DNA from: Acanthosepion lycidas
Lineage: Eukaryota > Mollusca > Cephalopoda > Sepiida > Sepiidae
DNA: 64,000 nucleotides
Assembly: GCA_963932145.1 (NCBI GenBank)
Contig: OZ010577.1
Coordinates: forward strand, 16,159,889-16,223,888
Direction: 5' to 3'
The notes under the pieces were generated by a model that was not told the origin of the DNA, ran no database searches, and saw only the letters and a program-made list of their open reading frames with translations. Below, in pieces: positions 25,017-39,300 of the stretch; position 1 is the stretch's first letter, and each line of letters starts with the position of its first letter. The translations under genes and the position numbers were made by a program.

Positions 25017-28000
25017 ATGGGTGATCGCTGTAAGTTTCTCTCCTGCCGTGCGTTCTATTTACCTTTACATTCTTTCATTTCACTTTATGAACAGGCAAGA
25101 GCCTCCTCTAAAACCGGCTTACAATTATTTTTCATTCGAACTCATACAGTGAGCGTAGCATGCAAAGGTTACGACTCACGTAACAGGGATTTCCTTGAAA
25201 AACTGTGTGGACGCAAAGTGGGTGATCGCTGTATGTTTCTCTCCTGCCGTGCGTTCTATTTACCTTTACATTCTTCATTTCACTTTTTGAAGAGGCAAGA
25301 GCCTCCTCTAAAGCCGGCTTAAAATTATTTTTCATTCGAACTCATACAGTGAGCTTAGCATGCAAAGGTTACGACTCACGTAACAGAGATTTCCTTGAAA
25401 ATCTGTGTGGACGCAAAATGGGTGATCGCTGTATGTTTCTCTCCTACCGTGCGTTCTATTTACCTTTACATTCTTTCATTTCACTTTATGAACAGGCAAG
25501 AGCCTCCTCTAAAACCGGCTTACAATTATTTTTCATTCGAACTCATACAGTGAGCGTAGCATGCAAAGGTTACGACTCACGTAACAGGGATTTCCTTGAA
25601 AAACTGTGTGGACGCAAAATGGGTGATCGCTGTATGTTTCTCTCCTACCGTGCGTTCTATTTACCTTTACATTCTTTCATTTCACTTTATGAACAGGCAA
25701 GGGCCTCCTCTAAAACTGCTTACAATTATTTTTCATTCGAACTCATACAGTGAGCGTAGCATGCAAAGGTTACGACTCACCTAACAGGGATTTCCTTGAA
25801 AAACTGTGTGGACGCAAAATGGGTGATCGCTGTATGTTTCTCTCCTACCGTGCGTTCTATTTACCTTTACATTCTTTCATTTCACTTTATGAACAGGCAA
25901 GGGCCTCCTCTAAAACCGGCTTACAATTATTTTTCATTCGAACTCATACAGTGAGCGTAGCATGCAAAGGATACTATTCATATAACAGGGATTTCCTTGA
26001 AATCTGTGTGGACGCAAAGTGGGTGATCGCTGTATGTTTCACTCCTGCCGTGCGTTCTATTTACCTTTACATTCTTTTATTTAACTTTATGAACAGGCAA
26101 GAGCCTCCTCTAAAACCGGCTTACAATTATTTTTCATTCGAACTCATACAGTGAGCGTAGCATGCAAAGGTTACGACTCACGTAACAGGGATTTCCTTGA
26201 AAAAATTGTGGACGCAAAGTGGGTGATCGCTGTATGTTTCTCTCCTGCCGTGCGTTCTATTTACCTTTACATTCTTTCATTTCACTTTATGAAGAGGCAA
26301 GAGCCTCCTCTAAAGCCGGCTTACAATTATTTTTCATTCGAACTCATACAGTGAGCTTAGCATGCAAAGATTACGACTCACGTAACAGGGATTTCCTTGA
26401 AAATCTGTGTGGACGCAAAATGGGTGATCGCTGTATGTTTCTCTCCTACCGTGCGTTCTATTTGCCTTTACATTCTTTCATTTCACTTTATGAACAGGCA
26501 AGAGACTCCTCTAAAACCGGCTTACAATTATTTTTCATTCGAACTCATACAGTGAGCGTAGCATGCAAAGGTTACGACTCACGTAACAGGGATTTCCTTG
26601 AAAAACTGTGTGGACGCAAAATGGGTGATCGCTGTATGTTTCTCTCCTACCGTGCGTTCTATTTACCTTTACATTCTTTCATTTCACTTTATGAACAGGC
26701 AAGGGCCTCCTCTAAAACCGGCTTACAATTATTTTTCATTCGAACTCATACAGTGAGCGTAGCATGCAAAGGATACTATTCATATAACTGGTATTTCCTT
26801 GCAAAAATGTGTGGACGCAAAGTGGGTGATCGCTGTATGTTTCTCTCCTGCCGTGCGTTCTATTTACCTTTACATTCTTTCATTTCACTTTATGAAGAGG
26901 AGAGAGCCTCCTCTAAAGCCGGCTTACAATCATTTTTCATTCGAACTCATACAGTGAGCTTAGCATGGAAAGGTTACGACTCACGTAACAGGGATTTCCT
27001 TGAAAATCTGTGTGGACGCAAAATGGGTGATCGCTGTATGTTTCTCTCCTACCGTGCGTTCTATTTACCTTTACATTCTTTCATTTCACTTTATGAACAG
27101 GCAAGAGCCTCCTCTAAAACCGGCTTACAATTATTTTTCATTCGAACTCATACAGTGAGCGTAGCATGCAAAGGTTACGACTCACGTAACAGGGATTTCC
27201 TTGAAAAACTGTGTGGACGCAAAATGGGTGATCGCTGTATGTTTCTCTCCTACCGTGCGTTCTATTTACCTTTACATTCTTTCATTTCACTTTATGAACA
27301 GGCAAGGGCCTCCTCTAAAACCGGCTTACAATTATTTTTCATTCGAACTCATACAGTGAGCGTAGCATGCAAAGGATACTATTCATATAACAGGGATTTC
27401 CTTGCAAAAATGTGTGGACGCAAAGTGGGTGATCGCTGTATGTTTCTCTCCTGCCGTGCGTTCTATTTACCTTTACATTCTTTCATTTAACGTTATGAAC
27501 AGGCAAGAGCCTCCTCTAAAACCGGCTTACAATTATTTTTCATTCGAACTCATACAGTGAGCGTAGCATGCAAAGGTTACGACTCACGTAACAGGGATTT
27601 CCTTGAAAAACTGTGTGGACGCAAAATGGGTGATCGCTGTATGTTTCTCTCCTACAGTGCGTTCTATTTACCTTTACATTCTTTCATTTCATTTATGAAC
27701 AGGCAAGGGCCTCCTCTAAAACCTGCTTACAATTATTTTTCATTCGAACTCATACAGTGAGCGTAGCATGCAAAGGATACTATTCATATAACAAGGATTT
27801 CCTTGAAAAACTGTGTGGATGCAAAGTGGGTGATCGCTGTATGTTTCTCTCCTGCCGTGCGTTCTATTTACCTTTACATTCTTTCATTTCACTTTATGAA
27901 CAGGCAAGAGCCTCCTCTAAAAGCTGCTTACAATTATTTTTCATTCGAACTCATACAGTGAGCGTAGCATGCAAAGGATACTATTCATATAACAGGGATT

Positions 28001-28359
28001 TCCTTGAAAAACTGTGTGGACGCAAAGTGGGTGACCGCTGTATGTTTCTCTCCTGCCGTGCGTTCTATTTACCTTTACATTCTTTCATTTCACTTTATGA
28101 ACAGGCAAGAGCCTCCTCTAAAACCTGCTTACAATTATTTTTCATTCGAACTCATACAGTGACCGTAGCATGCAAAGGATACTATTCATATAACAGGGAT
28201 TTCCTTGAAAAACTGTGTGGACGCAAAGTGGGTGATCGCTGTATGTTTCTCTCCTGCCGTGCGTTCTATTTACCTTTACATTCTTTCATTTCACTTTATG
28301 AACAGGCAAGGGCCTCCTCTAAAACCTGCTTACAATTATTTTTCATTCGAACTCATACA
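25017..28359 (+). repeat. block duplicated 34.16 kb downstream, left copy
   Basis: Monomer order and many private variants match 59176 to 62519 at an offset of 34,159-34,160 bp (170 monomers minus ten bases). Shared one-base indels are especially telling: ACATTCTTCATTTC near 25272 and 59430, GAAATCTGTG, GAAAAAATTGTGG, and CATTTCATTTATG near 27685 and 61847. Substitutions such as TTAAAATTATT, GAAGAGGAGAGAG and CAATCATTTTTC are also shared. Differences are few, for example a three-base shorter CTCTAAAACTGC near 25710. Confidence 0.85.
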
Positions 28360-31300
28360 GTGAGCGTAGCATGCAAAGGATACTATTCATATAACAGGGA
28401 TTTCCTTGAAAAACTTTGTGGACGCACAATGTGTGATCGCTGTAAGTTTCTCTCCTGCCGTGCGTTCTATTTACCTTTACATTCTTTCATTTCACTTTAT
28501 GAACAGGCAAGAGCCTCCTCTAAAACCGGCTTACAATTATTTTTCATTCGAACTCATACAGTGAGCGTAGCATGCAAAGGTTACGACTCACGTAACAGGG
28601 ATTTCCTTGAAAAACTGTGTGGACGCAAAGTGGGTGATCGCTGTATGTTTCTCTCCTGCCGTGCGTTCTATTTACCTTTACATTCTTTCATTTCACTTTA
28701 TGAACAGGCAAGAGCCTCCTCTAAAGCCGGCTTACAATTATTTTTCATTCGAACTCATACAGTGAGCGTAGCATGCAAAGGTTACGACTCACGTAACAGG
28801 GATTTCCTTGAAAATCTGTGTGGACGCAAAATGGGTGATCGCTGTATGTTTCTCTCCTACCGTGCGTTCTATTTACCTTTACATTCTTTCATTTCACTTT
28901 ATGAACAGGCAAGAGCCTCCTCTAAAACCGGCTTACAATTATTTTTCATTCGAACTCATACAGTGAGCGTAGCATGCAAAGGTTACGACTCACGTAACAG
29001 GGATTTCCTTGAAAAACTGTGTGGACGCAAAATGGGTGATCGCTGTATGTTTCTCTCCTACCGTGCCTTCTATTTACCTTTACATTCTTTCATTTCACTT
29101 TATGAACAGGCAAGGGCCTCCTCTAAAACCGGCTTACAATTATTTTTCATTCGAACTCATACAGTGAGCGTAGCATGCAAAGGATACTATTCATATAACA
29201 GGGATTTCCTTGAAAAACTGTGTGGACGCAAAGTGGGTGACCGCTGTATGTTTCTCTCCTGCCGTGCGTTCTATTTACCTTTACATTCTTTCATTTAACG
29301 TTATGAACAGGCAAGAGCCTCCTCTAAAACCGGCTTACAATTATTTTTCATTCGAACTCATACAGTGAGCGTAGCATGCAAAGGATACTATTCATATAAA
29401 AGGGATTTCCTTGAAAAACTGTGTGGACGCAAAGTGGGTGATCGCTGTATGTTTCACTCCTGCCGTGCGTTCTATTTACCTTTACATTCTTTCATTTAAC
29501 TTTATGAACAGGCAAGTGCCTCCTCTAAAACCGGCTTACAATTATTTTTCATTCGAACTCATACAGTGAGCGTAGCATGCAAAGGATACTATTCATATAA
29601 CAGGGATTTCCTTGAAAAACTGTGTGGACGCAAAGTGGGTGATCGCTGTATGTTTCTCTCCTGCCGTGCGTTCTATTTACCTTTACATTCTTTCATTTCA
29701 CTTTATGAACAGGCAAGGGCCTCCTCTTAAACCGGCTTACAATTATTTTTCATTCGAACTCATACAGTGAGCGTAGCATGCAAAGGATACTATTCATATA
29801 ACAGGGATTTCCTTGAAAAACTTTGTGGACGCACAATGTGTGATCGCTGTAAGTTTCTCTCCTGCCTTGCGTTCTATTTACCTTTACATTCTTTCATTTC
29901 ACTTTATGAACAGGCAAGAGCCTCCTCTAAAACCGGCTTACAATTATTTTTCATTCGAACTCATACAGTGAGCGTAGCATGCAAAGGTTACGACTCATGT
30001 AACAGGGATTTCCTTGAAAAACTGTGTGGACGCAAAGTGGGTGATCGCTGTATGTTTCTCTCCTGCCGTGCGTTCTATTTACCTTTACATTCTTTCATTT
30101 CACTTTATGAACAGGCAAGAGCCTCCTCTAAAGCCGGCTTACAATTATTTATCATTCGAACTCATACAGTGAGCGTAGCATGCAAAGGTTACGACTCACG
30201 TAACAGGGATTTCCTTGAAAAACTGTGTGGACGCAAAATGGGTGATCGCTGTATGTTTCTCTCCTACCGTGCCTTCTATTTACCTTTACATTCTTTCATT
30301 TCACTTTATGAACAGGCAAGGGCCTCCTCTAAAACCGGCTTACAATTATTTTTCATTCGAACTCATACAGTGAGCGTAGCATGCAAAGGATACTATTCAT
30401 ATAACAGGGATTTCCTTGAAAAACTGTGTGGACGCAAAGTGGGTGACCGCTGTATGTTTCTCTCCTGCCGTGCGTTCTATTTACCTTTACATTCTTTCAT
30501 TTAACGTTATGAACAGGCAAGAGCCTCCTCTAAAACCGGCTTACAATTATTTTTCATTCGAACTCATACAGTGAGCGTAGCATGCAAAGGATACTATTCA
30601 TATAAAAGGGATTTCCTTGAAAAACTGTGTGGACGCAAAGTGGGTGATCGCTGTATGTTTCACTCCTGCCGTGCGTTCTATTTACCTTTACATTCTTTCA
30701 TTTAACTTTATGAACAGGCAAGAGCCTCCTCTAAAACCGGCTTACAATTATTTTTCATTCGAACTCATACAGTGAGCGTAGCATGCAAAGGATACTATTC
30801 ATATAACAGGGATTTCCTTGAAAAACTGTGTGGACGCAAAGTGGGTGATCGCTGTATGTTTCTCTCCTGCCGTGCGTTCTATTTACCTTTACATTCTTTC
30901 ATTTCACTTTATGAACAGGCAAGGGCCTCCTCTTAAACCGGCTTACAATTATTTTTCATTCGAACTCATACAGTGAGCGTAGCATGCAAAGGATACTATT
31001 CATATAACAGGGATTTCCTTGAAAAACTTTGTGGACGCACAATGTGTGATCGCTGTAAGTTTCTCTCCTGCCTTGCGTTCTATTTACCTTTACATTCTTT
31101 CATTTCACTTTATGAACAGGCAAGAGCCTCCTCTAAAACCGGCTTACAATTATTTTTCATTCGAACTCATACAGTGAGCGTAGCATGCAAAGGTTACGAC
31201 TCACGTAACAGGGATTTCCTTGAAAAACTGTGTGGACGCAAAGTGGGTGATCGCTGTATGTTTCTCTCCTGCCGTGCGTTCTATTTACCTTTACATTCTT

Positions 31301-33384
31301 TCATTTCACTTTATGAACAGGCAAGAGCATCCTCTAAAGCCGGCTTACAATTATTTATCATTCGAACTCATACAGTGAGCGTAGCATGCAAAGGTTACGA
31401 CTCACGTAACAGGGATTTCCTTGAAAATCTGTGTGGACGCAAAATGGGTGATCGCTGTATGTTTCTCTCCTACCGTGCGTTCTATTTACCTTTACATTCT
31501 TTCATTTCACTTTATGAACAGGCAAGAGCCTCCTCTAAAACCGGCTTACAATTATTTTTCATTCGAACTCATACAGTGAGCGTAGCATGCAAAGGTTACG
31601 ACTCACGTAACAGGGATTTCCTTGAAAAACTGTGTGGACGCAAAATGGGTGACTGCTGTATGTTTCTCTCCTACCGTGCGTTCTATTTACCTTTACATTC
31701 TTTCATTTCACTTTATGAACAGGCAAGGGCCTCCTCTAAAACCGGCTTACAATTATTTTTCATTCGAACTCATACAGTGAGCGTAGCATGCAAAGGATAC
31801 TATTCATATAACAGGGATTTCCTTGAAAAACTGTGTGGACGCAAAGTGGGTGACCGCTGTATGTTTCTCTCCTGCCGTGCGTTCTATTTACCTTTACATT
31901 CTTTCATTTAACGTTATAAACAGGCAAGAGCCTCCTCTAAAACCGGCTTACAATTATTTTTCATTCGAACTCATACAGTGAGCGTAGCATGCAAAGGATA
32001 CTATTCATATAAAAGGGATTTCCTTGAAAAACTGTGTGGACGCAAAGTGGGTGATCGCTGTATGTTTCACTCCTGCCGTGCGTTCTATTTACCTTTACAT
32101 TCTTTCATTTAACTTTATGAACAGGCAAGAGCCTCCTCTAAAACCGGCTTACAATTATTTTTCATTCGAACTCATACAGTGAGCGTAGCATGCAAAGGAT
32201 ACTATTCATATAACAGGGATTTCCTTGAAAAACTGTGTGGACGCAAAGTGGGTGATCGCTGTATGTTTCTCTCCTGCCGTGCGTTCTATTTACCTTTACA
32301 TTCTTTCATTTCACTTTATGAACAGGCAAGGGCCTCCTCTTAAACCGGCTTACAATTATTTTTCATTCGAACTCATACAGTGAGCGTAGCATGCAAAGGA
32401 TACTATTCATATAACAGGGATTTCCTTGAAAAACTTTGTGGACGCACAATGTGTGATCGCTGTAAGTTTCTCTCCTGCCTTGCGTTCTATTTACCTTTAC
32501 ATTCTTTCATTTCACTTTATGAACAGGCAAGAGCCTCCTCTAAAACCGGCTTACAATTATTTTTCATTCGAACTCATACAGTGAGCGTAGCATGCAAAGG
32601 TTACGACTCACGTAACAGGGATTTCCTTGAAAAACTGTGTGGACGCAAAGTGGGTGATCGCTGTATGTTTCTCTCCTGCCGTGCGTTCTATTTACCTTTA
32701 CATTCTTTCATTTCACTTTATGAACAGGCAAGAGCCTCCTCTAAAGCCGGCTTACAATTATTTATCATTCGAACTCATACAGTGAGCGTAGCATGCAAAG
32801 GTTACGACTCACGTAACAGGGATTTCCTTGAAAATCTGTGTGGACGCAAAATGGGTGATCGCTGTATGTTTCTCTCCTACCGTGCGTTCTATTTACCTTT
32901 ACATTCTTTCATTTCACTTTATGAACAGGCAAGAGCCTCCTCTAAAACCGGCTTACAATTATTTTTCATTCGAACTCATACAGTGAGCGTAGCATGCAAA
33001 GGTTACGACTCACGTAACAGGGATTTCCTTGAAAAACTGTGTGGACGCAAAATGGGTGATCGCTGTATGTTTCTCTCCTACCGTGCGTTCTATTTACCTT
33101 TACATTCTTTCATTTCACTTTATGAACAGGCAAGGGCCTCCTCTAAAACCGGCTTACAATTATTTTTCATTCGAACTCATACAGTGAGCGTAGCATGCAA
33201 AGGATACTATTCATATAACAGGGATTTCCTTGAAAAACTGTGTGGACGCAAAGTGGGTGACCGCTGTATGTTTCTCTCCTGCCGTGCGTTCTATTTACCT
33301 TTACATTCTTTCATTTAACGTTATGAACAGGCAAGAGCCTCCTCTAAAGCCGGCTTACAATTATTTATCATTCGAACTCATACA
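28360..33384 (+). repeat. 7-mer HOR, 1,407 bp, about 3.5 units
   Basis: The marker monomer with AACTTTGTGGACGCACAATGT starts at 28360, 29767, 30973 and 32380, giving spacings of 1,407, 1,206 and 1,407 bp. A complete unit from 30973 has box order B A A A B B B. The second unit lacks one monomer, the one carrying GAAAATCTGTG. Units two to four share TGCCTTGCG, and the class B monomers near their ends carry ATAAAAGGG with TTTCACTCC. The last unit stops after five monomers and passes into a different block at 33385. Confidence 0.85.
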
Positions 33385-34589
33385 GTGAGCGTAGCATGCA
33401 AAGGTTACGACTCACGTAACAGGGATTTCCTTGAAAAACAGTGTGGACGCAAAATGGGTGATCGCTGTATGTTTCTCTCCTACCGTGCGTTCTATTTACC
33501 TTTACATTCTTTCATTTCACTTTATGAAGAGGCAAGCGCCTCCTCTAAAACCGGCTTACAATTATTTTTCATTCGAACTCATACAGTGAGCGTAGCATGC
33601 AAAGGTTACGACTCACGTAACTGGGATTTCCTTGAAAAACTGTGTGGACGCAAAATGGGTGATCGCTGTATGTTTCTCTCCTACCGTGCGTTCTATTTAC
33701 CTTTACATTTTTCATTTCACTTTATGAACAGGCAAGGGCCTCCTCTGAAACCGGCTTACAATTATTTTTCATTCGAACTCATACAGTGAGCGTAGCATGC
33801 AAAGGATACTATTCATATAACAGGGATTTCCTTGAAAAACTGTGTGGACGCAAAGTGGGTGATCGCTGTATGTTTCTCTCCGGTCGTGCGTTCTATTTAC
33901 CTTTACATTCTTTCATTTAACTTTATGAACAGGCAAGAGCCTCCTCTAAAACCGGCTTACAATTATTTTTCATTCGAACTCATACAGTGAGCGTAGCATG
34001 CAAAGGATACTATTCATATAACAGGGATTTCCTTGAAAAACTGTGTGGACGCAAAATGGGTGATCGCTGTATGTTTCTCTCCTACCGTGCGTTCTATTTA
34101 CCTTTACATTCTTTCATTTCACTTTATGAACAGGCAAGGGCCTCCTCTAAAAGCTGATTACAATTATTTTTCATTCGAACTCATACAGTGTGCGTAGCAT
34201 GCAAAGGTTACGACTCACGTAACAGGGATTTCCTTGAAAAACTGTGTGGACGCAAAATGGGTGATCGCTGTATGTTTCTCTCCTACCGTGCGTTCTATTT
34301 ACCTTTACATTCTTTCATTTCACTTTATGAACAGGCAAGTGCCTCCTCTAAAACCGGCTTACAATTATTTTTCATTCGAACTCATACAGTTAGCGTAGCA
34401 TGCAAAGGATACTATTCATATAACAGGGATTTCCTTGAAAAACTGTGTGGACGCAAAGTGGGTGATCGCTGTATGTTTCTCTCCTGCCGTGCGTTCTATT
34501 TACCTTTACATTCATTCATTTAACTTTATGAACACGCAAGAGCCTCCTCTAAAACCGGCTTACAATTATTTTTCATTCGAACTCATACA
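33385..34589 (+). repeat. transitional block, partly repeated at 63525
   Basis: Markers AAACAGTGTGG, GAAGAGGCAAGCGCC, AACTGGGATTTCC and the one-base deletion in ACATTTTTCATTTC all recur from 63525 at an offset of 30,140 bp. Further on, single-copy variants appear (CCGGTCGTG near 33881, AAGCTGATTAC near 34152, CAGTGTGCGTAGC near 34187). No complete HOR is visible. Confidence 0.7.
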
Positions 34590-36398
34590 GTTAGCGTAGC
34601 ATGCAAAGGATACTATTCATATAACAGGGATTTCCTTGAAAAACTGTGTGGACGCAAAATGGGTGATCGCTGTATGTTTCTCTCCTACCGTGCGTTCTAT
34701 TTACCTTTACATTCTTTCATTTCACTTTATGAACAGGCAAGGGCCTCCTCTAAAACCGGCTTACAATTATTTTTCATTCGAACTCATACAGTGAGCGTAG
34801 CATGCAAAGGTTACGACTCACGTAACAGGGATTTCCTTGAAAAACTCTGTGGACGCAAAGTGGGTGATCGCTGTATGTTTCTCTCCTGTCGTGCGTTCTA
34901 TTTACCTTTACATTCTTTCATTTCACTTTATGAACAGGCAAGAGCCACCTCTAAAGCCGGCTTACAATTATTTTTCATTCGAACTCATACAGTGAGCGTA
35001 GCATGCAAAGGTTACGACTCACGTAACAGGGATTTCCTTGAAAATCTGTGTGGACGCAAAATGGGTGATCGCTGTATGTTTCTCTCCCACCGTGAGTTCT
35101 ATTTACCTTTACATTCTTTCATTTCACTTTATGAACAGGCAAGAGCCTCCTCTAAAACCGGCTTACAATTATTTTTCATTCGAACTCATACAGTGAGCGT
35201 AGCATGCAAAGGTTACGACTCACGTAACAGGGATTTCCTTGAAAAACTGTGTGGACGCAAAATGGGTGATCGCTGTATGTTTCTCTCCTACCGTGCGTTC
35301 TATTTACCTTTACATTCTTTCATTTCACTTTATGAACAGGCAAGGGCCTCCTCTAAAACCGGCTTACAATTATTTTTCATTCGAACTCATACAGTGAGCG
35401 TAGCATGCAAAGGATACTATTCATATAACAGGGATTTCCTTGAAAAACTGTGTGGACGCAAAGTGGGTGATCGCTGTATGTTTCTCTCCTGCCGTGCGTT
35501 CTATTTACCTTTACATTCTTTCATTTAACTTTATGAACAGGCAAGAGCCTCCTCTAAAGCCGGCTTACAATTATTTTTCATTCGAACTCATACAGTGAGC
35601 GTAGCATGCAAAGGATACTATTCATATAACAGGGATTTCCTTGAAAAACTGTGTGGACGCAAAATGGGTGATCGCTGTATGTTTCTCTCCTACCGTGCGT
35701 TCTATTTACCTTTACATTCTTTCATTCCACTTTATGAACAGGCAAGGGCCTCCTCTAAAACCGGCTTACAATTATATTTCATTCGAACTCATACAGTGAG
35801 CGTAGCATGCAAAGGTTACGACTCACGTAACAGGGATTTCCTTGAAAAACTGTGTGGACGCAAAGTGGGTGATAGCTGTATGTTTCTCTCCTGTCGTGCG
35901 TTCTATTTACCTTTACATTCTTTCATTTCACTTTATGAACAGGCAAGGGCCTCCTCTAAAACCGGCTTACAATTATTTTTCATTCGAACTCATACACTGA
36001 GCGTAGCATGCAAAGGGTACTATTCATATAACAGGGATTTCCTTGAAAAACTATGTGGACGCAAAATGGGTGATCGCTGTAAGTTTCTCTCCTGCCGTGC
36101 GTTCTATTTACCTTTACATTCTTTCATTTCACTTTATGAACAGGCAAGAGCCTCCTCTAAAACCGGCTTACAATTATTTTTCATTCGAACTCATACAGTG
36201 AGCGTAGCATGCAAAGGTTACGACTCACGTAACAGATATTTCCTTGAAAAACTGTGTGGACGCAAAGTGGGTGATCGCTGTATGTTTCTCTCCTGCCGTG
36301 CGTTCTATTTACCTTTACATTCTTTCATTTAACTTTATGAACACGCAAGAGCCTCCTCTAAAACCGGCTTACAATTATTTTTCATTCGAACTCATACA
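34590..36398 (+). repeat. 9-mer relative of the 3,016-bp HOR
   Basis: The unit starts with a monomer beginning GTTAGCGTAGC, preceded by GAACACGCAAGAG, as do the units at 36399 and 39415. The first three monomers repeat at 36399 with an offset of 1,809 bp (nine monomers). Box order is B A A A B B A B A. Marks TTCATTCCACTT, TTATATTTCATTC and GATAGCTG near 35.7-35.9 kb recur near 39.1-39.3 kb and 42.2-42.3 kb. Confidence 0.75.
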
Positions 36399-39300
36399 GT
36401 TAGCGTAGCATGCAAAGGATACTATTCATATAACAGGGATTTCCTTGAAAAACTGTGTGGACGCAAAATGGGTGATCGCTGTATGTTTCTCTCCTACCGT
36501 GCGTTCTATTTACCTTTACATTCTTTCATTTCACTTTATGAACAGGCAAGGGCCTCCTCTAAAACCGGCTTACAATTATTTTTCATTCGAACTCATACAG
36601 TGAGCGTAGCATGCAAAGGTTACGACTCACGTAACAGGGATTTCCTTGAAAAACTCTGTGGACGCAAAGTGGGTGATCGCTGTATGTTTCTCTCCTGCCG
36701 TGCGTTCTATTTACCTTTACATTCTTTCATTTCACTTTATGAACAGGCAAGAGCCTCCTCTAAAGCCGGCTTACAATTATTTTTCATTCGAACTCATACA
36801 GTGAGCGTAGCATGCAAAGGTTACGACTCACGTAACAGGGATTTCCTTGAAAATCTGTGTGGACGCAAAATGGGTGATCGCTGTATGTTTCTCTCCCACC
36901 GTGAGTTCTATTTACCTTTACATTTTTTCATTTCACTTTATGAACAGGCAAGAGCCTCCTCTAAAACCGGCTTACAATTATTTTTCATTCGAACTCATAC
37001 AGTGAGCGTAGCATGCAAAGGTTACGACTCACGTAACAGGGATTTCCTTGAAAAACTGTGTGTACGCAAAATGGGTGATCGCTGTATGTTTCTCTCCTAC
37101 CGTGCGTTCTATTTACCTTTACATTCTTTCATTTCACTTTATGAACAGGCAAGGGCCTCCTCTAAAACCGGCTTACAATTATTTTTCATTCGAACTCATA
37201 CAGTGAGCGTAGCATGCAAAGGTTACGACTCACGTAACAGGGATTTCCTTGAAAAACTCTGTGGACGCAAAGTGGGTGATCGCTGTATGTTTCTCTCCTG
37301 CCGTGCGTTCTATTTACCTTTACATTCTTTCATTTCACTTTATGAACAGGCAAGTGCCTCCTCTAAAACCGGCTTACATTTATTTTTCATTCGAACTCAT
37401 ACAGTGAGCGTAGCATGCAAAGGTTACGACTCACGTAACAGGGATTTCCTTGAAAAACTGTGTGGACGCAAAATGGGTGATCGCTGTATGTTTCTCTCCT
37501 GTCGTGCGTTCTATTTACCTTTACATTCTTTCATTTCACTTTATGAACAGGCAAGAGCCTCCTCTATAGCCGGCTTACAATTATTTTTCATTCGAACTCA
37601 TACAGTGAGCGTAGCATGCAAAGGTTACGACTCACGTAACAGGGATTTCCTTGAAAATCTGTGTGGACGCAAAATGGGTGATCGCTGTATGTTTCTCTCC
37701 CACCGTGAGTTCTATTTACCTTTACATTCTTTCATTTCACTTTATGAACAGGCAAGAGCCTCCTCTAAAACCGGCTTACAATTATTTTTCATTCGAACTC
37801 ATACAGTTAGCGTAGCATGCAAAGGATACTATTCATATAACAGGGATTTCCTTGAAAAACTGTGTGGACGCAAAATGGGTGATCGCTGTATGTTTCTCTC
37901 CTACCGTGCGTTCTATTTACCTTTACATTCTTTCATTTCAATTTATGAACAGGCAAGGTCCTCCTCTAAAACCGGCTTACAATTATTTTTCATTCGAACT
38001 CATACACTGAGCGTAGCATGCAAAGGATACTATTCATATAACAGGGATTTCCTTGAAAAACTGTGTGGACGCAAAGTGGGTGATCGCTGTATGTTTCTCT
38101 CCTGCCGTGCGTTCTATTTACCTTTACATTCTTTCATTTAACTTTATGAACACGCAAGAGCCTCCTCTAAAACCGGCTTACAATTATTTTTCATTCGAAC
38201 TCATACAGTTAGCGTAGCATGCAAAGGATACTATTCATATAACAGGGATTTCCTTGAAAAACTGTGTGGACGCAAAATGGGTGATCGCTGTATGTTTCTC
38301 TCCTACCGTGCGTTCTATTTACCTTTACATTCTTTCATTTCACTTTATGAACAGGCAAGGGCCTCCTCTAAAACCGGCTTACAATTATTTTTCATTCGAC
38401 CTCATACAGTGAGCGTAGCATGCAAAGGTTACGACTCACGTAACAGGGATTTCCTTGAAAAACTCTGTGGACGCAAAGTGGGTGATCGCTGTATGTTTCT
38501 CTCCTGCCGTGCGTTCTATTTACCTTTACATTCTTTCATTTCACTTTATGAACAGGCAAGAGCCTCCTCTAAAACCGGCTTACAATTATTTTTCATTCGA
38601 ACTCATACAGTGAGCGTAGCATGCAAAGGTTACGACTCACGTAACAGGGATTTCCTTGAAAAACTGTGTGGACGACAAAATGGGTGATCGCTGTATGTTT
38701 CTCTCCTGCCGTGCGTTCTATTTACCTTTACATTCTTTCATTTCACTTTATGAACAGGCAAGAGCCTCCTCTAAAGCCGGCTTACAATTATTTTTCATTT
38801 GAACTCATACAGTGAGCGTAGCATGCAAAGGTTACGACTCACGTAATAGGGATTTCCTTGAAAATCTGTGTGGACGCAAAATGGGTGATCGCTGTATGTT
38901 TCTCTCCTACCGTGAGTTCTATTTACCTTTACATTCTTTCATTTCACTTTATGAACAGGCAAGAGCCTCCTCTAAAGCCGGCTTACAATTATTTTTCATT
39001 CGAACTCATACAGTGAGCGTAGCATGCAAAGGATACTATTCATATAACAGGGATTTCCTTGAAAAACTGTGTGGATGCAAAATGGGTGATCGCTGTATGT
39101 TTCTCTCCTACCGTGCGTTCTATTTACCTTTACATTCTTTAATTCCACTTTATGAACAGGCAAGGGCCTCCTCTAAAACCGGCTTACAATTATATTTCAT
39201 TCGAACTCATACAGTGAGCGTAGCATGCAACGGTTACGACTCACGTAACAGGGATTTCCTTGAAAAACTGTGTGGACGCAAAGTGGGTGATAGCTGTATG

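Noticed and set aside
25132..25335. A 67-codon open frame on the minus strand
   Set aside because: It arises only because this monomer has lost minus-strand stops by local changes (TTAAAATTATT and a one-base deletion). Neighbouring monomers do not support it.
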